A stretch of 64,000 nucleotides of DNA, taken from NCBI RefSeq assembly GCF_017355985.1, contig NZ_JAFIQU010000003.1, positions 293,884-357,883 of the forward strand, in the 5' to 3' direction. The stretch is from Arenibaculum pallidiluteum (lineage in GTDB: Bacteria; Pseudomonadota; Alphaproteobacteria; Azospirillales; Azospirillaceae). Position 1 is the stretch's first letter; each line of letters opens with the position of its first letter. The notes beneath the pieces were generated by a model. It was not told the DNA's origin, searched no databases, and saw only the letters and a list, made by a program, of their open reading frames with translations. The translations under genes were made by a program, and so were the position numbers. Shown in pieces: positions 21,939 through 31,561 of this stretch.

Positions 21939-22478
21939 ATGCGGGTCCGGCGCGCCCTGAACGGGGACGAGAGCGCCATCGCCGCCGTGCACGTCGCGGG
22001 CTGGCGCGAGACCTATCCCGGCATCATCCCTGCGAGCGTGCTCGACCGCATGGAGATCGCGGCCATGGCGCGCTACTGGCGCGGTGCCCTGGCCGGGGCG
22101 ACGGGCAGCGAGGCGTGGCTTGCCGAGGCCGGGGACGGAAGTGGAATCGTCGGCTTCGGCGTCTGCGGCCCCGAGACGGCGGGCATCCCGGGCTGCCGGG
22201 GCGAGTTCCAGGCGCTCTACGTGCTCCGCCGCGGCCAGGGGCGGGGGCTGGGACGGGGGCTGATGGCCGCCATGGGCGCGAGCCTGCTGGCGCGAGGCCT
22301 GGTGCCCGCCACGGTGTGGACGCTCCGGGAGAACTGGCGGGCGCGGGCCTTCTATGAGAAACTGGGCGGGCGCCGTATCTCGGAGCGGCCGCTCGACTTC
22401 GATGGGACGATGGTCATGGAAGTGGCCTATGTCTGGGACGATCTGAGTCCGCTTGCGGGGCCGGAGGTCGCGCCGTGA
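21939..22478 (+). CDS. GNAT-family N-acetyltransferase (first of a tandem pair)
   Basis: This 179-residue protein has the GNAT fold. The start [20 protein letters not shown] and the acetyl-CoA loop [14 protein letters not shown] (motif A) are diagnostic. The C-terminal FYEKLGGRR segment is motif B. It is closely similar to the next gene, including AAVHVA.WR.TYPG, so the pair arose by tandem duplication. It overlaps that gene by 4 bp (GTGA). The substrate is unknown. Confidence 0.9.
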   Translation: MRVRRALNGDESAIAAVHVAGWRETYPGIIPASVLDRMEIAAMARYWRGALAGATGSEAWLAEAGDGSGIVGFGVCGPETAGIPGCRGEFQALYVLRRGQGRGLGRGLMAAMGASLLARGLVPATVWTLRENWRARAFYEKLGGRRISERPLDFDGTMVMEVAYVWDDLSPLAGPEVAP

Positions 22479-23020
22479 GCGTGATCCGCCGCGCCGGGCC
22501 GGCCGATGCCGCCGGGATGGCCGCGGTCCACGTCGCCTCGTGGCGGAGCACCTATCCAGGGCTCCTGCCCACGCGCTACCTGGTCGGGCTCGACGCGCGC
22601 AGCTATGCCGAGCGCTGGCGCCGCATGCTGGGCGATCCCCGCGGCGGGCGCGGCTGCTTCGTCGCCGTCGAGGAGGCCAAGGTCGTCGGATTCGGTTGGT
22701 GCGGGGGCCAGCGCTCCTCGGTGGAGGGCTATGGGGGCGAGTTCTACGCGCTCTACCTGCTCGATCATGTACAGGGGACCGGACTCGGCCGCCGCATGAT
22801 GGCGACCATGGCCGAGGAGTTGCTCGGCCGCGGCCATTTCTCGGCCCTCGTCTGGGTGTTGCGCGACAATCCCGCCCGCTTCTTCTACGAGCGGCTCGGC
22901 GGCGCGCGGGTGGCCGAGCACCCCATCGACTTCGCGGGCAGCCGTCTGACCGAAGTCGCCTATGGCTGGCGGGACCTGATGCCGCTCGCCCGCTTGTCCG
23001 CGGGACCCCGGGTGCGCTAG
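22475..23020 (+). CDS. GNAT-family N-acetyltransferase (second of a tandem pair)
   Basis: This 181-residue protein starts at GTG 22475 inside the stop of the first acetyltransferase. Its [20 protein letters not shown] start, [16 protein letters not shown] acetyl-CoA loop and [10 protein letters not shown] end match the neighbour closely. It ends 38 bp before guaA. Coupling with its paralogue suggests a shared or subdivided substrate range. The substrate is unknown. Confidence 0.9.
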   Translation: MSVIRRAGPADAAGMAAVHVASWRSTYPGLLPTRYLVGLDARSYAERWRRMLGDPRGGRGCFVAVEEAKVVGFGWCGGQRSSVEGYGGEFYALYLLDHVQGTGLGRRMMATMAEELLGRGHFSALVWVLRDNPARFFYERLGGARVAEHPIDFAGSRLTEVAYGWRDLMPLARLSAGPRVR

Positions 23021-23058
23021 AAGGACCGCTTCCCGCCTCCGTTCTTCGAAAGCGCGCC

Positions 23059-24651
<1,593 letters not shown>

Positions 24652-25081
24652 TCTTTGCCCGCCCGGCAATATCTGGAATTGTTCCGCAATCCGTCACGAC
24701 ACATTGTTATGAAATAAGAACTGGGTCTATCGGCGGACCTATTCGGACTTGGCGGACCACGTAATGGGCCCGCCCATACTGCTCGGCCCGAGGATCGGGA
24801 GTGCCGTCGGGGCAGATGAGGTCCTCGACGGTACTCGACTTCCGGTCGGACATGGCCATGCTCGACACGAAGCTGACCGTCAGCGCCGATGCTGACGAAG
24901 GCGCCGGCGCGCGATACCTCGGCAGCGTCGAATGGCGCGGGCTCGTTGTCGACGCTCGCGATCGTCGTTCAGCTTCTTCGCCCGTGTCTCCAGGGGAGCG
25001 CGTCGGAATCCTCTCGGGCGTGCCACTCCAGGTCAAGACACTGAAGACCGTCGCGCTGCGCGCAGTACTGGAACGGAAGCT
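24652..25081. other. 430-bp gap with lower GC, gene remains only
   Basis: No intact gene is supported. The first 70 bp are clearly AT-richer than the surroundings. Short open frames occur on both strands, but the only protein-like stretch is the ParB-like piece on the minus strand at 24850-24965. The gap marks the left edge of the accessory region. Confidence 0.6.
24850..24965 (-). pseudogene. Fragment resembling the C-terminal part of a ParB-like partition protein
   Basis: One minus-strand frame reads FDAAEVSRAGAFVS, IGADGQLRVEHGHV and then RPEVE, which recalls the AGAFVS-DGxLRVERGxVRPEDE region of plasmid ParB/RepB-type proteins. An in-frame TGA lies just upstream, and neighbouring frames hold other plausible bits, suggesting frameshifts. 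The assignment is from memory of the family motif and is not certain. Confidence 0.3.
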
Positions 25082-25531
25082 TCAGGCTTTCGTCATCCGG
25101 GCATTGTCCCCCCACAGGAAGCGTTCGTTGTGGGTGCTCGCGAAATCCGGGTCGACATAGATGTAGACGCGCTTGATCAGATCGCCCTCGAACTCGAAGA
25201 CGTTTGCAAAGCGGCCCTCGGATCGTCCCTCGACCGGCCAGGATGTGCCGTCCGCCATTACTCCGCTCTCGAACCCTTCCACGATCACGTGGTCGCCGGC
25301 GACGTGAAACCTCATACGATCCAAATCGTGCCGGATACTCTGGAGCGAACCCATGAGGCCCTTGGCGATCTCCATGAAATCCGCTTTGCCGTAGCCAATG
25401 CCGAATTTGGGAAAGTAAGTCTCTACGTCGTCGGTCATGATGTCGAGGATCGTCGGGTCGGCGCTGTCGATCTTGCGAAAATAATCGGTTGCAACGTCGA
25501 TGCGCGTCTTTGTAACAGCAGGGTCAGACAT
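25082..25531 (-). CDS. NTF2/SnoaL-like protein
   Basis: This 149-residue protein fits the NTF2-like alpha+beta cone family, with DYFRKIDSADPTILDIMTDD as the first helix and VFEFEGDLIKRVYIYVDPDFAS as late strands. Such proteins can be isomerases, hydrolases or binding proteins. Codons use more A/T at third positions than the housekeeping block, consistent with transfer. It follows a second, broken NTF2-like piece 33 bp upstream in the same direction. Confidence 0.75.
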   Translation of the reverse strand: MSDPAVTKTRIDVATDYFRKIDSADPTILDIMTDDVETYFPKFGIGYGKADFMEIAKGLMGSLQSIRHDLDRMRFHVAGDHVIVEGFESGVMADGTSWPVEGRSEGRFANVFEFEGDLIKRVYIYVDPDFASTHNERFLWGDNARMTKA

Positions 25532-25563
25532 GGTCTTTCTTCCGTGCTTTGGAGATCCTGGAG

Positions 25564-25690
25564 TTAATCAATTTGGGCGGAGAGGATAGTAGCCGCCAGA
25601 TAGCACTGGAAGGACTGGGCCTTCCCGTCCTTGAGGGTCCAGACCTCAAAACACCGCACATCGATCTTCTTTCCTGACGCCGGAACGATT
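25564..25690 (-). pseudogene. C-terminal fragment of an NTF2/SnoaL-like protein
   Basis: About 43 codons read ANGIVPASGKKIDVRCFEVW, then TLKDGKAQSFQCYLAAT, matching the end of SnoaL-like proteins. No start codon or N-terminal half exists; the frame runs into the LysR gene that ends at 25706. The GC content is lower than that of the neighbours. It is a remnant of a gene truncated when this segment was joined to the LysR gene. Confidence 0.6.
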
Positions 25691-25705
25691 CCGTTTGCCC
25701 GACCC

Positions 25706-26593
25706 TCAGGCCGTCCGCAGCAGGTCGCCGATCGATGCGGCCAGGAAGTCGGCGACCCGGCGGATACGGGCATTGCTGCGGACGTCTTCGTGCATCACCA
25801 GCCAGACCGGCATGGGCGGCACCATGTCGATCGGCACCCGCTCGAGCGACGGGTGTCGGTCCGCCAGCAGGACCTGTGCGAAGCCGACGCCGGCCCCGGC
25901 CAACAGCAGGTTCCAGCAGACCATCTGGTCGTCGCAGCGCAGAGGAAAAGCTTCGCGCGCGACGGGGTGGCCTGCGGCCGCATAGAGTTTGAGGATCACC
26001 TCGCTGCGATCGAAGCCAATGACATCATGCTCCAGCAGATCCTGCATCGTCGAGATCCGGCCCCGGCGCGCGAAGTATGACCGTGCACCGTAGAGGCCAA
26101 CCGGCGCGTCTCCGAGCTTTCGGGCGATCAGAGCGTTCTGGGTGGGATCCACCATGCGGATCGCGATGTCGGCGTCGCGGCGCAGCAGGTTCTGGTTCAG
26201 GTCGGATGGAACGAGCTCGACCTGGATGCTCGGCTCGGCGACACGCAGCTCCGCCAGCATCACGGGCAGCCACAGGTTGGATACCATCGTCGAGGCCGTG
26301 ACGCGGACCGTGCCCGTCAGCTGCTGCGAGCGCCCCAACGCCTTGAGCGCCAGCGCTTCCGCCGCGGCGCCCATGGCACGGGCATCGTCGACGAGCCCCA
26401 GCGCTGCATCCGTCGGATCGAGCCCGCGTGCCGACCGTCTGAAAAGGGGGACACCCAGAGCCGTTTCGAGCTCGCGGACATGGCGGCTGAGGGTCGGCTG
26501 GGTGGCTCCGATCCGGAGCGCGGCCGCAGACAGCGACCCTGTCTCGACGACGGCCAGGAACGAGCGCAGCAGCGTCCAGTCGAGGGTCTTCAT
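25706..26593 (-). CDS. LysR-family transcriptional regulator
   Basis: This 295-residue protein has the LysR HTH (MKTLDWTLLRSFLAVVETGS, RIGATQPTLSRHVREL) and effector domain. It is divergent from the zinc-free alcohol-dehydrogenase-like gene at 26748, with a 16-bp inverted repeat containing T-N11-A in the gap. It probably regulates that gene and itself. The short DNA-binding start and missing extra N-terminal residues are normal. Confidence 0.92.
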   Translation of the reverse strand: MKTLDWTLLRSFLAVVETGSLSAAALRIGATQPTLSRHVRELETALGVPLFRRSARGLDPTDAALGLVDDARAMGAAAEALALKALGRSQQLTGTVRVTASTMVSNLWLPVMLAELRVAEPSIQVELVPSDLNQNLLRRDADIAIRMVDPTQNALIARKLGDAPVGLYGARSYFARRGRISTMQDLLEHDVIGFDRSEVILKLYAAAGHPVAREAFPLRCDDQMVCWNLLLAGAGVGFAQVLLADRHPSLERVPIDMVPPMPVWLVMHEDVRSNARIRRVADFLAASIGDLLRTA

Positions 26594-26657
26594 GGCTCCG
26601 GCACTTCAGATCGGCCAGCCCGCGTGGGATCGGGCGGCTGCTGGGACAGGGCTATTC

Positions 26658-26673
26658 ATTCCTGTATGGGAAT
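26658..26673. promoter_or_regulatory. LysR operator candidate (ATTCC-N6-GGAAT)
   Basis: A perfect inverted repeat, ATTCC-TGTATG-GGAAT, lies between the divergent LysR and quinone-reductase genes. It contains the LysR T-N11-A pattern inside the dyad. An AT-rich -10-like TATTCT follows at 26709-26714 before the downstream gene. Confidence 0.5.
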
Positions 26674-26747
26674 TCCAGAGTCTTGGGCGGATCCCTTCGC
26701 ATTTTCGATATTCTAAATTACGGCTCTCTGAGAGGAGGGCGAAGCTC

Positions 26748-27773
26748 ATGGCGGCAGAGACGATGAAGGCGGTCCGAATCCACGCCTTTGGCGGTCCGGA
26801 GGTGCTGGTCTACGAGGACGCACCGAAGCCCGAGCCGAAGCGAGGCGAGCTGCTGGTCCGCGTGCGCGCGATCGGCCTCAATCTCCCTGACCTGTACCTG
26901 CGCGACGGCTACAGGTCCCTTCCTCCGGAATGGCGGCCCCGGGGGGCGTTCCCCATCATTCCGGGAACGGACGTCTCGGGCGTCGTGGAGGCTGTCGCCC
27001 CCGATGTCGAGGAATTCTCCGTCGGGCAGGAGGTCTACTCTATGGTGCGCTTCCCCGATGGCGCCTTCGGGGACAGCAGGGCCTATGCCGAGTATGTCAG
27101 CGTGCCGGCGTCGGAAGCTGCCCGCAAGCCTGCCGGCATCGATCACAGGCATGCCGCCGCGGCGCCGATGTCGCTGCTCACCGCATGGCAGTTCATGATC
27201 GATCTCGGGCACGACCAGCCCAATCCGGTGATGCCGAACAGACATGAGCCGGTGCCGCTCGAAGGCAGGACCGTTCTCGTGAACGGGGCCGCCGGAGGCG
27301 TGGGCCACTTCGCGGTGCAGATCGCCAGGTGGAAGGGCGCGCGCGTAATCGCCGTGGCATCCGGCAGGCACGAGGCGTTCCTGCGCGACCTCGGCGCCGA
27401 CGCGTTCATCGACTATCGACAGACCCGGCCCGAGGATGTCGTCAGGGACATCGATCTCGTCATAGACGCCGTCGGTGGGTCGACCACCAGTCGTTTCCTG
27501 CGCACTCTCAGGCGCGGCGGTGCCCTGTTCCCGATCTTTCCCCTCGGCTTCGCCGGAGAGGAGGAGGCGGCATCGCTGGGCGTTACGGTGTCGGCAACCC
27601 AGGTCCGCTCGAGCGGGGCGCAGCTTGCGGCGGCGGCGCGCCTGCTGGACGAGGGCAGGATCCGCGTCGCGATCGACAGTGCCTTTCCGCTCGCAGAGGC
27701 CCGACGGGCCCACGATCGCGCCGAGAGCGGGCACATCCAGGGCAAGATCGTGCTGACGGTGGATCCGGAATGA
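26748..27773 (+). CDS. MDR-type zinc-independent alcohol dehydrogenase/quinone oxidoreductase
   Basis: This 341-residue medium-chain reductase has the GroES-like domain (MKAVRIHAFGGPEVLVYEDA), IPGTDVSGVVEAV and a Rossmann loop NGAAGGVGHFAVQIA. The absence of Cys/His zinc ligands and the AAGGVG loop point to the NADPH:quinone reductase branch. The start ATG 26748 follows AGAGGAGG. It probably reduces quinones or enals and is likely controlled by the divergent LysR. Confidence 0.88.
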   Translation: MAAETMKAVRIHAFGGPEVLVYEDAPKPEPKRGELLVRVRAIGLNLPDLYLRDGYRSLPPEWRPRGAFPIIPGTDVSGVVEAVAPDVEEFSVGQEVYSMVRFPDGAFGDSRAYAEYVSVPASEAARKPAGIDHRHAAAAPMSLLTAWQFMIDLGHDQPNPVMPNRHEPVPLEGRTVLVNGAAGGVGHFAVQIARWKGARVIAVASGRHEAFLRDLGADAFIDYRQTRPEDVVRDIDLVIDAVGGSTTSRFLRTLRRGGALFPIFPLGFAGEEEAASLGVTVSATQVRSSGAQLAAAARLLDEGRIRVAIDSAFPLAEARRAHDRAESGHIQGKIVLTVDPE

Positions 27774-27789
27774 CGACCGGCACCGGACT

Positions 27790-27807
27790 GCGCCGCCGCG
27801 GCGGCGC
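27790..27807. other. 18-bp perfect GC palindrome after quinone reductase gene
   Basis: GCGCCGCCGCGGCGGCGC lies 17 bp after the stop codon. It is flanked by a wider ACCGG/CCGGT pair and TTTGCGAG. It may act as a weak terminator. Confidence 0.35.
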
Positions 27808-27937
27808 GAACCGGTTTGCGAGGGCAGGGACGATGAAGTCCGATGGCCTTGGAAAGAAGAGGGGGCGATCGGACGTGCTGCATTCCTCCTGCGCGCCCTT
27901 GTTGTGATGATCCGGGGCGCGCTCCTACATAGCGGGT

Positions 27938-28543
27938 ATGAAAGACATCCGGCCGCGGGGCCGTCCGCGCGAGTTCGATCGGGAAGCGCTGCTCGACCAG
28001 GCGATCCTGCTGTTCCGGGACCGGGGCTATCAGGCGACGTCCATCGCCGATCTGGCCGCGGCGACCGGGGTTTCGGCCGGAAGCCTGTACAAGGCCTTCG
28101 CGGACAAGCCAGCGCTTTTCGCCGCGGCCTACGAGCGCTACGTCGAACGCCGCATCGATCGCCTGACCACGGAGCTTTCGACCGCGCAGAACGGCCGCGA
28201 GCGCATCGAACGCGCGCTTCACAGCTATCTCGAGGACGCATCGAGCAGCGAAGGCAGGCTGGGCTGCATGGTCGTCGGGAGCCTCGTGCAGCTTTCGACG
28301 CTGGACGAGCGGCTCGTGCCGCAGGTGGTGGCCTCCTCGGCGAAGCTGGTCGAGCTCCTGCGGCGGCTGATCGCGGAGGGGCAGGCCGACGGGTCGGTGG
28401 CTCCCGACCTGGATCCGGGCGGCGCTGCGGAGGTCATCGCAGCGCTGATGTACGGGCTGCGCGTAGCGGGCAGAACCGGACGCGAACTCTCGTCCAGGGA
28501 CCTGCTCCAGCAGGCGATGAGGCTACTCCGAATCGCGCCTTGA
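27938..28543 (+). CDS. TetR-family transcriptional regulator
   Basis: This 201-residue protein has the TetR HTH (RGRPREFDREALLDQAILLF, TSIADLAAATGVSAGSLYKAF) and a C-terminal helical ligand domain with a single Cys (GRLGCMVV) as seen in AcrR/NemR-like members. It is followed 31 bp later by the alpha/beta hydrolase gene. A 16-bp dyad lies between them and is a candidate operator. A repressor for the hydrolase is the simplest role. Confidence 0.9.
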   Translation: MKDIRPRGRPREFDREALLDQAILLFRDRGYQATSIADLAAATGVSAGSLYKAFADKPALFAAAYERYVERRIDRLTTELSTAQNGRERIERALHSYLEDASSSEGRLGCMVVGSLVQLSTLDERLVPQVVASSAKLVELLRRLIAEGQADGSVAPDLDPGGAAEVIAALMYGLRVAGRTGRELSSRDLLQQAMRLLRIAP

Positions 28544-28547
28544 ATTG

Positions 28548-28563
28548 GGAAATGCTCATTTCC
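28548..28563. promoter_or_regulatory. Dyad GGAAATG-CT-CATTTCC between tetR-type gene and hydrolase
   Basis: A perfect 7-bp inverted repeat with a 2-bp centre lies just after the TetR stop and 12 bp before the hydrolase ATG. Its size fits a TetR operator, or alternatively a small hairpin terminator (6-bp stem, 4-base loop, then AAAA). Confidence 0.4.
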
Positions 28564-28574
28564 AAAATGGGCGG

Positions 28575-29573
28575 ATGGAACGCCATCCCACCCTGCTTCG
28601 CCGCGCGGCCGTCGCTCTCGCCATGTTTTCCGCGCTCATTGCCGTCGCGGACGCCAAGGCCCAGTCCGGTCGGGACGCCAAGCCGGCCGGTCCGGCAGGC
28701 GGCGGCCTGCCCGAGAGCTTTGCGCACCATTTCCAGCTGGTGGATGGTGTCCGCATCCACTATGTCGCGGGCGGCCGACCGGACGGCGAGGTCGTGATCC
28801 TTCTCGCCGGCTATCCTGAAAGCTGGTACGCGTGGCGCAAGCTGCTGCCGGCGCTCGGCGACCAGTACCGGGTCATCGCGCCGGACCTTCCGGGGCAGGG
28901 CGATTCCGACAAGCCGCTCACGGGGTATGACACGGGCTCGCTCGGGGACGCTGTGCACCGGCTTGCCGGACAGCTCGGCGTTCAGCGCTACCATCTCGTC
29001 GGGCACGACGTCGGCGCCTGGGTCGCATTCAGCCAAGCGGCCCACCACCCGGCAGCCGTGTCAAATCTCGTGCTGCTGGACGCCGGAATACCCGGCGTGA
29101 CCTTGCCGGATGCGACGCCGATGGGTCCCGACAAGGGATGGCGGACCTGGCACTTCGCCTTCAATATGATCCCCGACCTTCCCGAGACGCTGATCGCGGG
29201 GAAGGAGCGCGAGTATCTCGATTGGTTCCTGCGCCGGAAGGCCGCGGACCCGATGGTGTTCACCGAAGCTGATTTCGACGAGTACCTGCGCATCTTCCGC
29301 GCTCCGGGCGCGCTGAGGGCTGGCCTCGCCTACTATCGGGCTATCCCGGAATCAGCCGAGCAGAACCGCGCTTCTGCCGCGCGCGGCAAGCTGCCGATGC
29401 CGGTCCTCGCCATCAGTGCTAGCCAGGGATCGATCCCGGACATGGCGACGCCGCTCCGGCCGTTCGCCGCCGATGTCCGCGGCGCGTCCATTCCCGGCAG
29501 CGGGCACTTCATCCCGGAAGAGCAGCCCGGGCGCTTGGCCGAGCAGCTTCTCTCGTTCTTCGGGCGGCAGTGA
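28575..29573 (+). CDS. Exported alpha/beta hydrolase, epoxide-hydrolase/dehalogenase-like
   Basis: This 332-residue protein has a signal peptide (arginine-rich start, hydrophobic ALAMFSALIAVADAKA) and an alpha/beta hydrolase fold. The nucleophile elbow is GHDVGAW, where Asp replaces Ser as in epoxide hydrolases and haloalkane dehalogenases. The catalytic His is in GSGHFIPEEQP. GYPESWYAWRK marks the oxyanion region. The ATG 28575 gives the signal peptide although no strong ribosome site is present; an upstream TTG at 28545 is less likely. Confidence 0.82.
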   Translation: MERHPTLLRRAAVALAMFSALIAVADAKAQSGRDAKPAGPAGGGLPESFAHHFQLVDGVRIHYVAGGRPDGEVVILLAGYPESWYAWRKLLPALGDQYRVIAPDLPGQGDSDKPLTGYDTGSLGDAVHRLAGQLGVQRYHLVGHDVGAWVAFSQAAHHPAAVSNLVLLDAGIPGVTLPDATPMGPDKGWRTWHFAFNMIPDLPETLIAGKEREYLDWFLRRKAADPMVFTEADFDEYLRIFRAPGALRAGLAYYRAIPESAEQNRASAARGKLPMPVLAISASQGSIPDMATPLRPFAADVRGASIPGSGHFIPEEQPGRLAEQLLSFFGRQ

Positions 29574-29679
29574 CCGCTCGAAGCCCGGTCGTCTGAGGTG
29601 GGCGGTCCGCGGCGCCGAATGGAGATTAATCGGGAAGCCTAGTCCGGGCGCGCTGCGCACGGGGCCCCCCTGATGGCCG

Positions 29680-30072
29680 CTACAGCAAGCTCACCTGAAA
29701 GCTGGTCGGCTTCAGCGACACATGCGCCTGTAGCGGCCGCCGAAGCTCGAAGGCCCGCGGTTCCCGCGCAAAGCTCCACAGGCGCACCAGCCGCCAATCA
29801 TCGCGATGCGCCTCGGCCATGGCCAGTTCGTTGCGCGTGATATGGAACCGCGTGCGCTCCCACGCATTGGTCGTCTTCACCGCGATCGGCCGATCGGTGC
29901 CGTCGACATCGAAGCTCCGAATGTCGAACGGAAGATCATCGGGCTTGCGGGCTGAGTGAGTGAGGACCGCGTGTTCGGCAGCCGTATTCCCGCCGAAGAC
30001 GGGATCCCCGACCGTGAGGCCGGAGACGCCAGGGCGATAAGGCGGGGCAGCTGCGGCCAGCTTTCTTTCCAC
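29680..30072 (-). pseudogene. C-terminal fragment of a DUF3883-containing protein
   Basis: About 130 codons, read from a GTG with no ribosome site, carry the DUF3883 (NOV_C) pattern: PFDIRSFDVDG, IAVKTTNAWERTRF, HITRNELAMAEAH and LVRLWSFAREPRAFEL. In intact members the core is IEVKTT; here the Glu is Ala, matching decay of a nuclease-like motif. DUF3883 occurs at the ends of larger helicase or restriction-type proteins, and the rest is absent. It begins just after the stop of the LysR gene, so it is a truncated remnant. Confidence 0.6.
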
Positions 30073-30113
30073 GTTGTTGCGCAGGGCGCTGCGCGCGCCG
30101 CGCCGGAGCCGCT

Positions 30114-31007
30114 CTAGGCACTGGACGCGAAGTGGTCGCGGATCAGCGCCGCGACGTGCTGGACCGCGACATCGCCGTCGCACCGGCGCGCGACCGCGAG
30201 GTGGAGCGGGAAGTCTTCGACCCGAATTGGCGGGTCGTGGTAGCGCAGGCCCAGGTCGCTGCGCATGCAGCAGCGCGGCAACATGGCGAGGAGGTCGCTG
30301 TCGGCGAGGAGCGGCGGCACCATCAAGAAGCTCGGCACCGTCACCGCGACGCGGCGCCTGTGGCCGATCAGGGCGAGCTGGTCGTCGAGCGGGGTTCGTC
30401 TTGCGCCCGTCGCGGAGACGATGACGTGCGGATAGCTGAGCCACGCATCCATGTCGAAGCTCTCGGCGATGGGATGATCCCGGCGCATTGCGACGCAGTA
30501 GTGCGCGACGCACAGCTCTGTCCGCCGATAGCCGCTGCGCGTCTGTGGCAGGAGCGAGATGCCGAGGTCGGCCTGGTTGCGGGCGAGCGCGTCCACCAGG
30601 TCCTCGCTCTCGCGCCAGTGGAGCAGCACCAGGCTGATCCCCGGTGCAGCGGAGGCGAGCCTTGACCAGAGCATCCTGAGGATCTCCAGCGCCGGCGCGT
30701 CGCTGGACACCAGCCGGACCGTCCGCTCGACGGTGGCGATGTCCTGCGGCGGCGCGAACAGCAGGGCCGCCTTCCCGACGAGCTCGCGCACCGGGCCCTG
30801 CAGCGCCTCGGCGCGTCCTGTCAGCTCCATGCCACGGCCGGTCCGGACGAGCAGCGGGTCGCCGAAGAGCCTGCGGCAGCGTTCCAGGGCGCCCGATGCG
30901 GAGGGCTGCGTGATGCCAAGCCGCCTGGCCGCGCTCACCACCTTGCGCTCCTCGAGCAGCACGTCGAGCGCGACGAGCAGGTTCAGGTCGATGTCGCGCA
31001 GGTTCAT
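30114..31007 (-). CDS. LysR-family transcriptional regulator (NodD/DntR-like subgroup)
   Basis: This 297-residue regulator begins MNLRDIDLNLLVALDVLLEE and carries the HTH RRLGITQPSASGALERCRRL, features of the NodD/NahR/DntR subgroup. The ATG at 31007 has GGGAGAGG upstream on its strand and matches the family start, so the longer N-terminal frame is not used. It is divergent from the Dabb-hydrolase operon at 31153, and the gap contains two GATATAGGC repeats spaced 23 bp apart. Confidence 0.92.
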   Translation of the reverse strand: MNLRDIDLNLLVALDVLLEERKVVSAARRLGITQPSASGALERCRRLFGDPLLVRTGRGMELTGRAEALQGPVRELVGKAALLFAPPQDIATVERTVRLVSSDAPALEILRMLWSRLASAAPGISLVLLHWRESEDLVDALARNQADLGISLLPQTRSGYRRTELCVAHYCVAMRRDHPIAESFDMDAWLSYPHVIVSATGARRTPLDDQLALIGHRRRVAVTVPSFLMVPPLLADSDLLAMLPRCCMRSDLGLRYHDPPIRVEDFPLHLAVARRCDGDVAVQHVAALIRDHFASSA

Positions 31008-31054
31008 GGCGCGCCTCTCCCGCGGGATCGACGGAAACAATAGCGCTGCGCGCC

Positions 31055-31086
31055 GATATAGGCGACGTCGATTGCGTGATATAGGC
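31055..31086. promoter_or_regulatory. Repeated GATATAGGC elements, 23 bp apart
   Basis: GATATAGGC occurs at 31055-31063 and 31078-31086, a spacing of about two helical turns. The first lies inside a CGCC-GATATA-GGCG dyad. They lie in the divergent gap between the LysR gene and the Dabb gene and are good operator candidates. Confidence 0.45.
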
Positions 31087-31152
31087 ACGGGCTATCGACC
31101 GAAACAGCCTTCCTGGCGTTGACGCAACAGAGCAAGCCAAGGAGAGCGCGTC

Positions 31153-31557
31153 ATGATCTTTCATTCGATCCGCTTCCAGCTAAGGGAAGGCGTCACGCAG
31201 GCCCAGCTCGACCCGGTGCTGAAGCAGTTGCACAAGATGGGGAGCGAGATCCCCGTCATCGTGACCTATTGCGTCGGGCGGGATGTCGGCGGCGATTTCG
31301 ATTACGGCGCGACCTTCGTCGTGAGAAACATCGACGCCTATAAGACCTACATGCACTCGCCGATCCATCGGAAGGTCGACGAGATCGGGCTGCCGCTGGT
31401 CGAGAACATGGTGTCCTACGACATCACCGATGAGGCGGACCCCACGATCGCGGAGCAGATCGCGCTCATTCACAAGGAGCGCTTCGCGGGGGACAAGGCC
31501 CTGGCCGATCTCGTCGGCGGGCTGAAGTCCTATTCCGGCAGCAGCAAGCCGGAGTGA
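31153..31557 (+). CDS. Dabb-domain (stress-responsive A/B barrel) protein
   Basis: This 134-residue protein has the Dabb core MIFHSIRFQLREGVTQAQLD, the DFDYGATFVVRN strand and YMHSPIHRKVDE, typical of dimeric alpha+beta barrels. AAGGAGAGC precedes the ATG. Only 4 bp separate it from the hydrolase gene, so they are co-transcribed. Members bind or cyclise small aromatic or polyketide-like ligands; the substrate here is unknown. Confidence 0.85.
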   Translation: MIFHSIRFQLREGVTQAQLDPVLKQLHKMGSEIPVIVTYCVGRDVGGDFDYGATFVVRNIDAYKTYMHSPIHRKVDEIGLPLVENMVSYDITDEADPTIAEQIALIHKERFAGDKALADLVGGLKSYSGSSKPE

Positions 31558-31561
31558 GGCC

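Noticed and set aside
22453-23058. 5' extension of guaA
   Set aside because: Overlaps the GNAT gene; the GATase domain begins at 23059.
26142-26747. 5' extension of the quinone reductase
   Set aside because: Antisense to the LysR gene; ribosome site at 26748.
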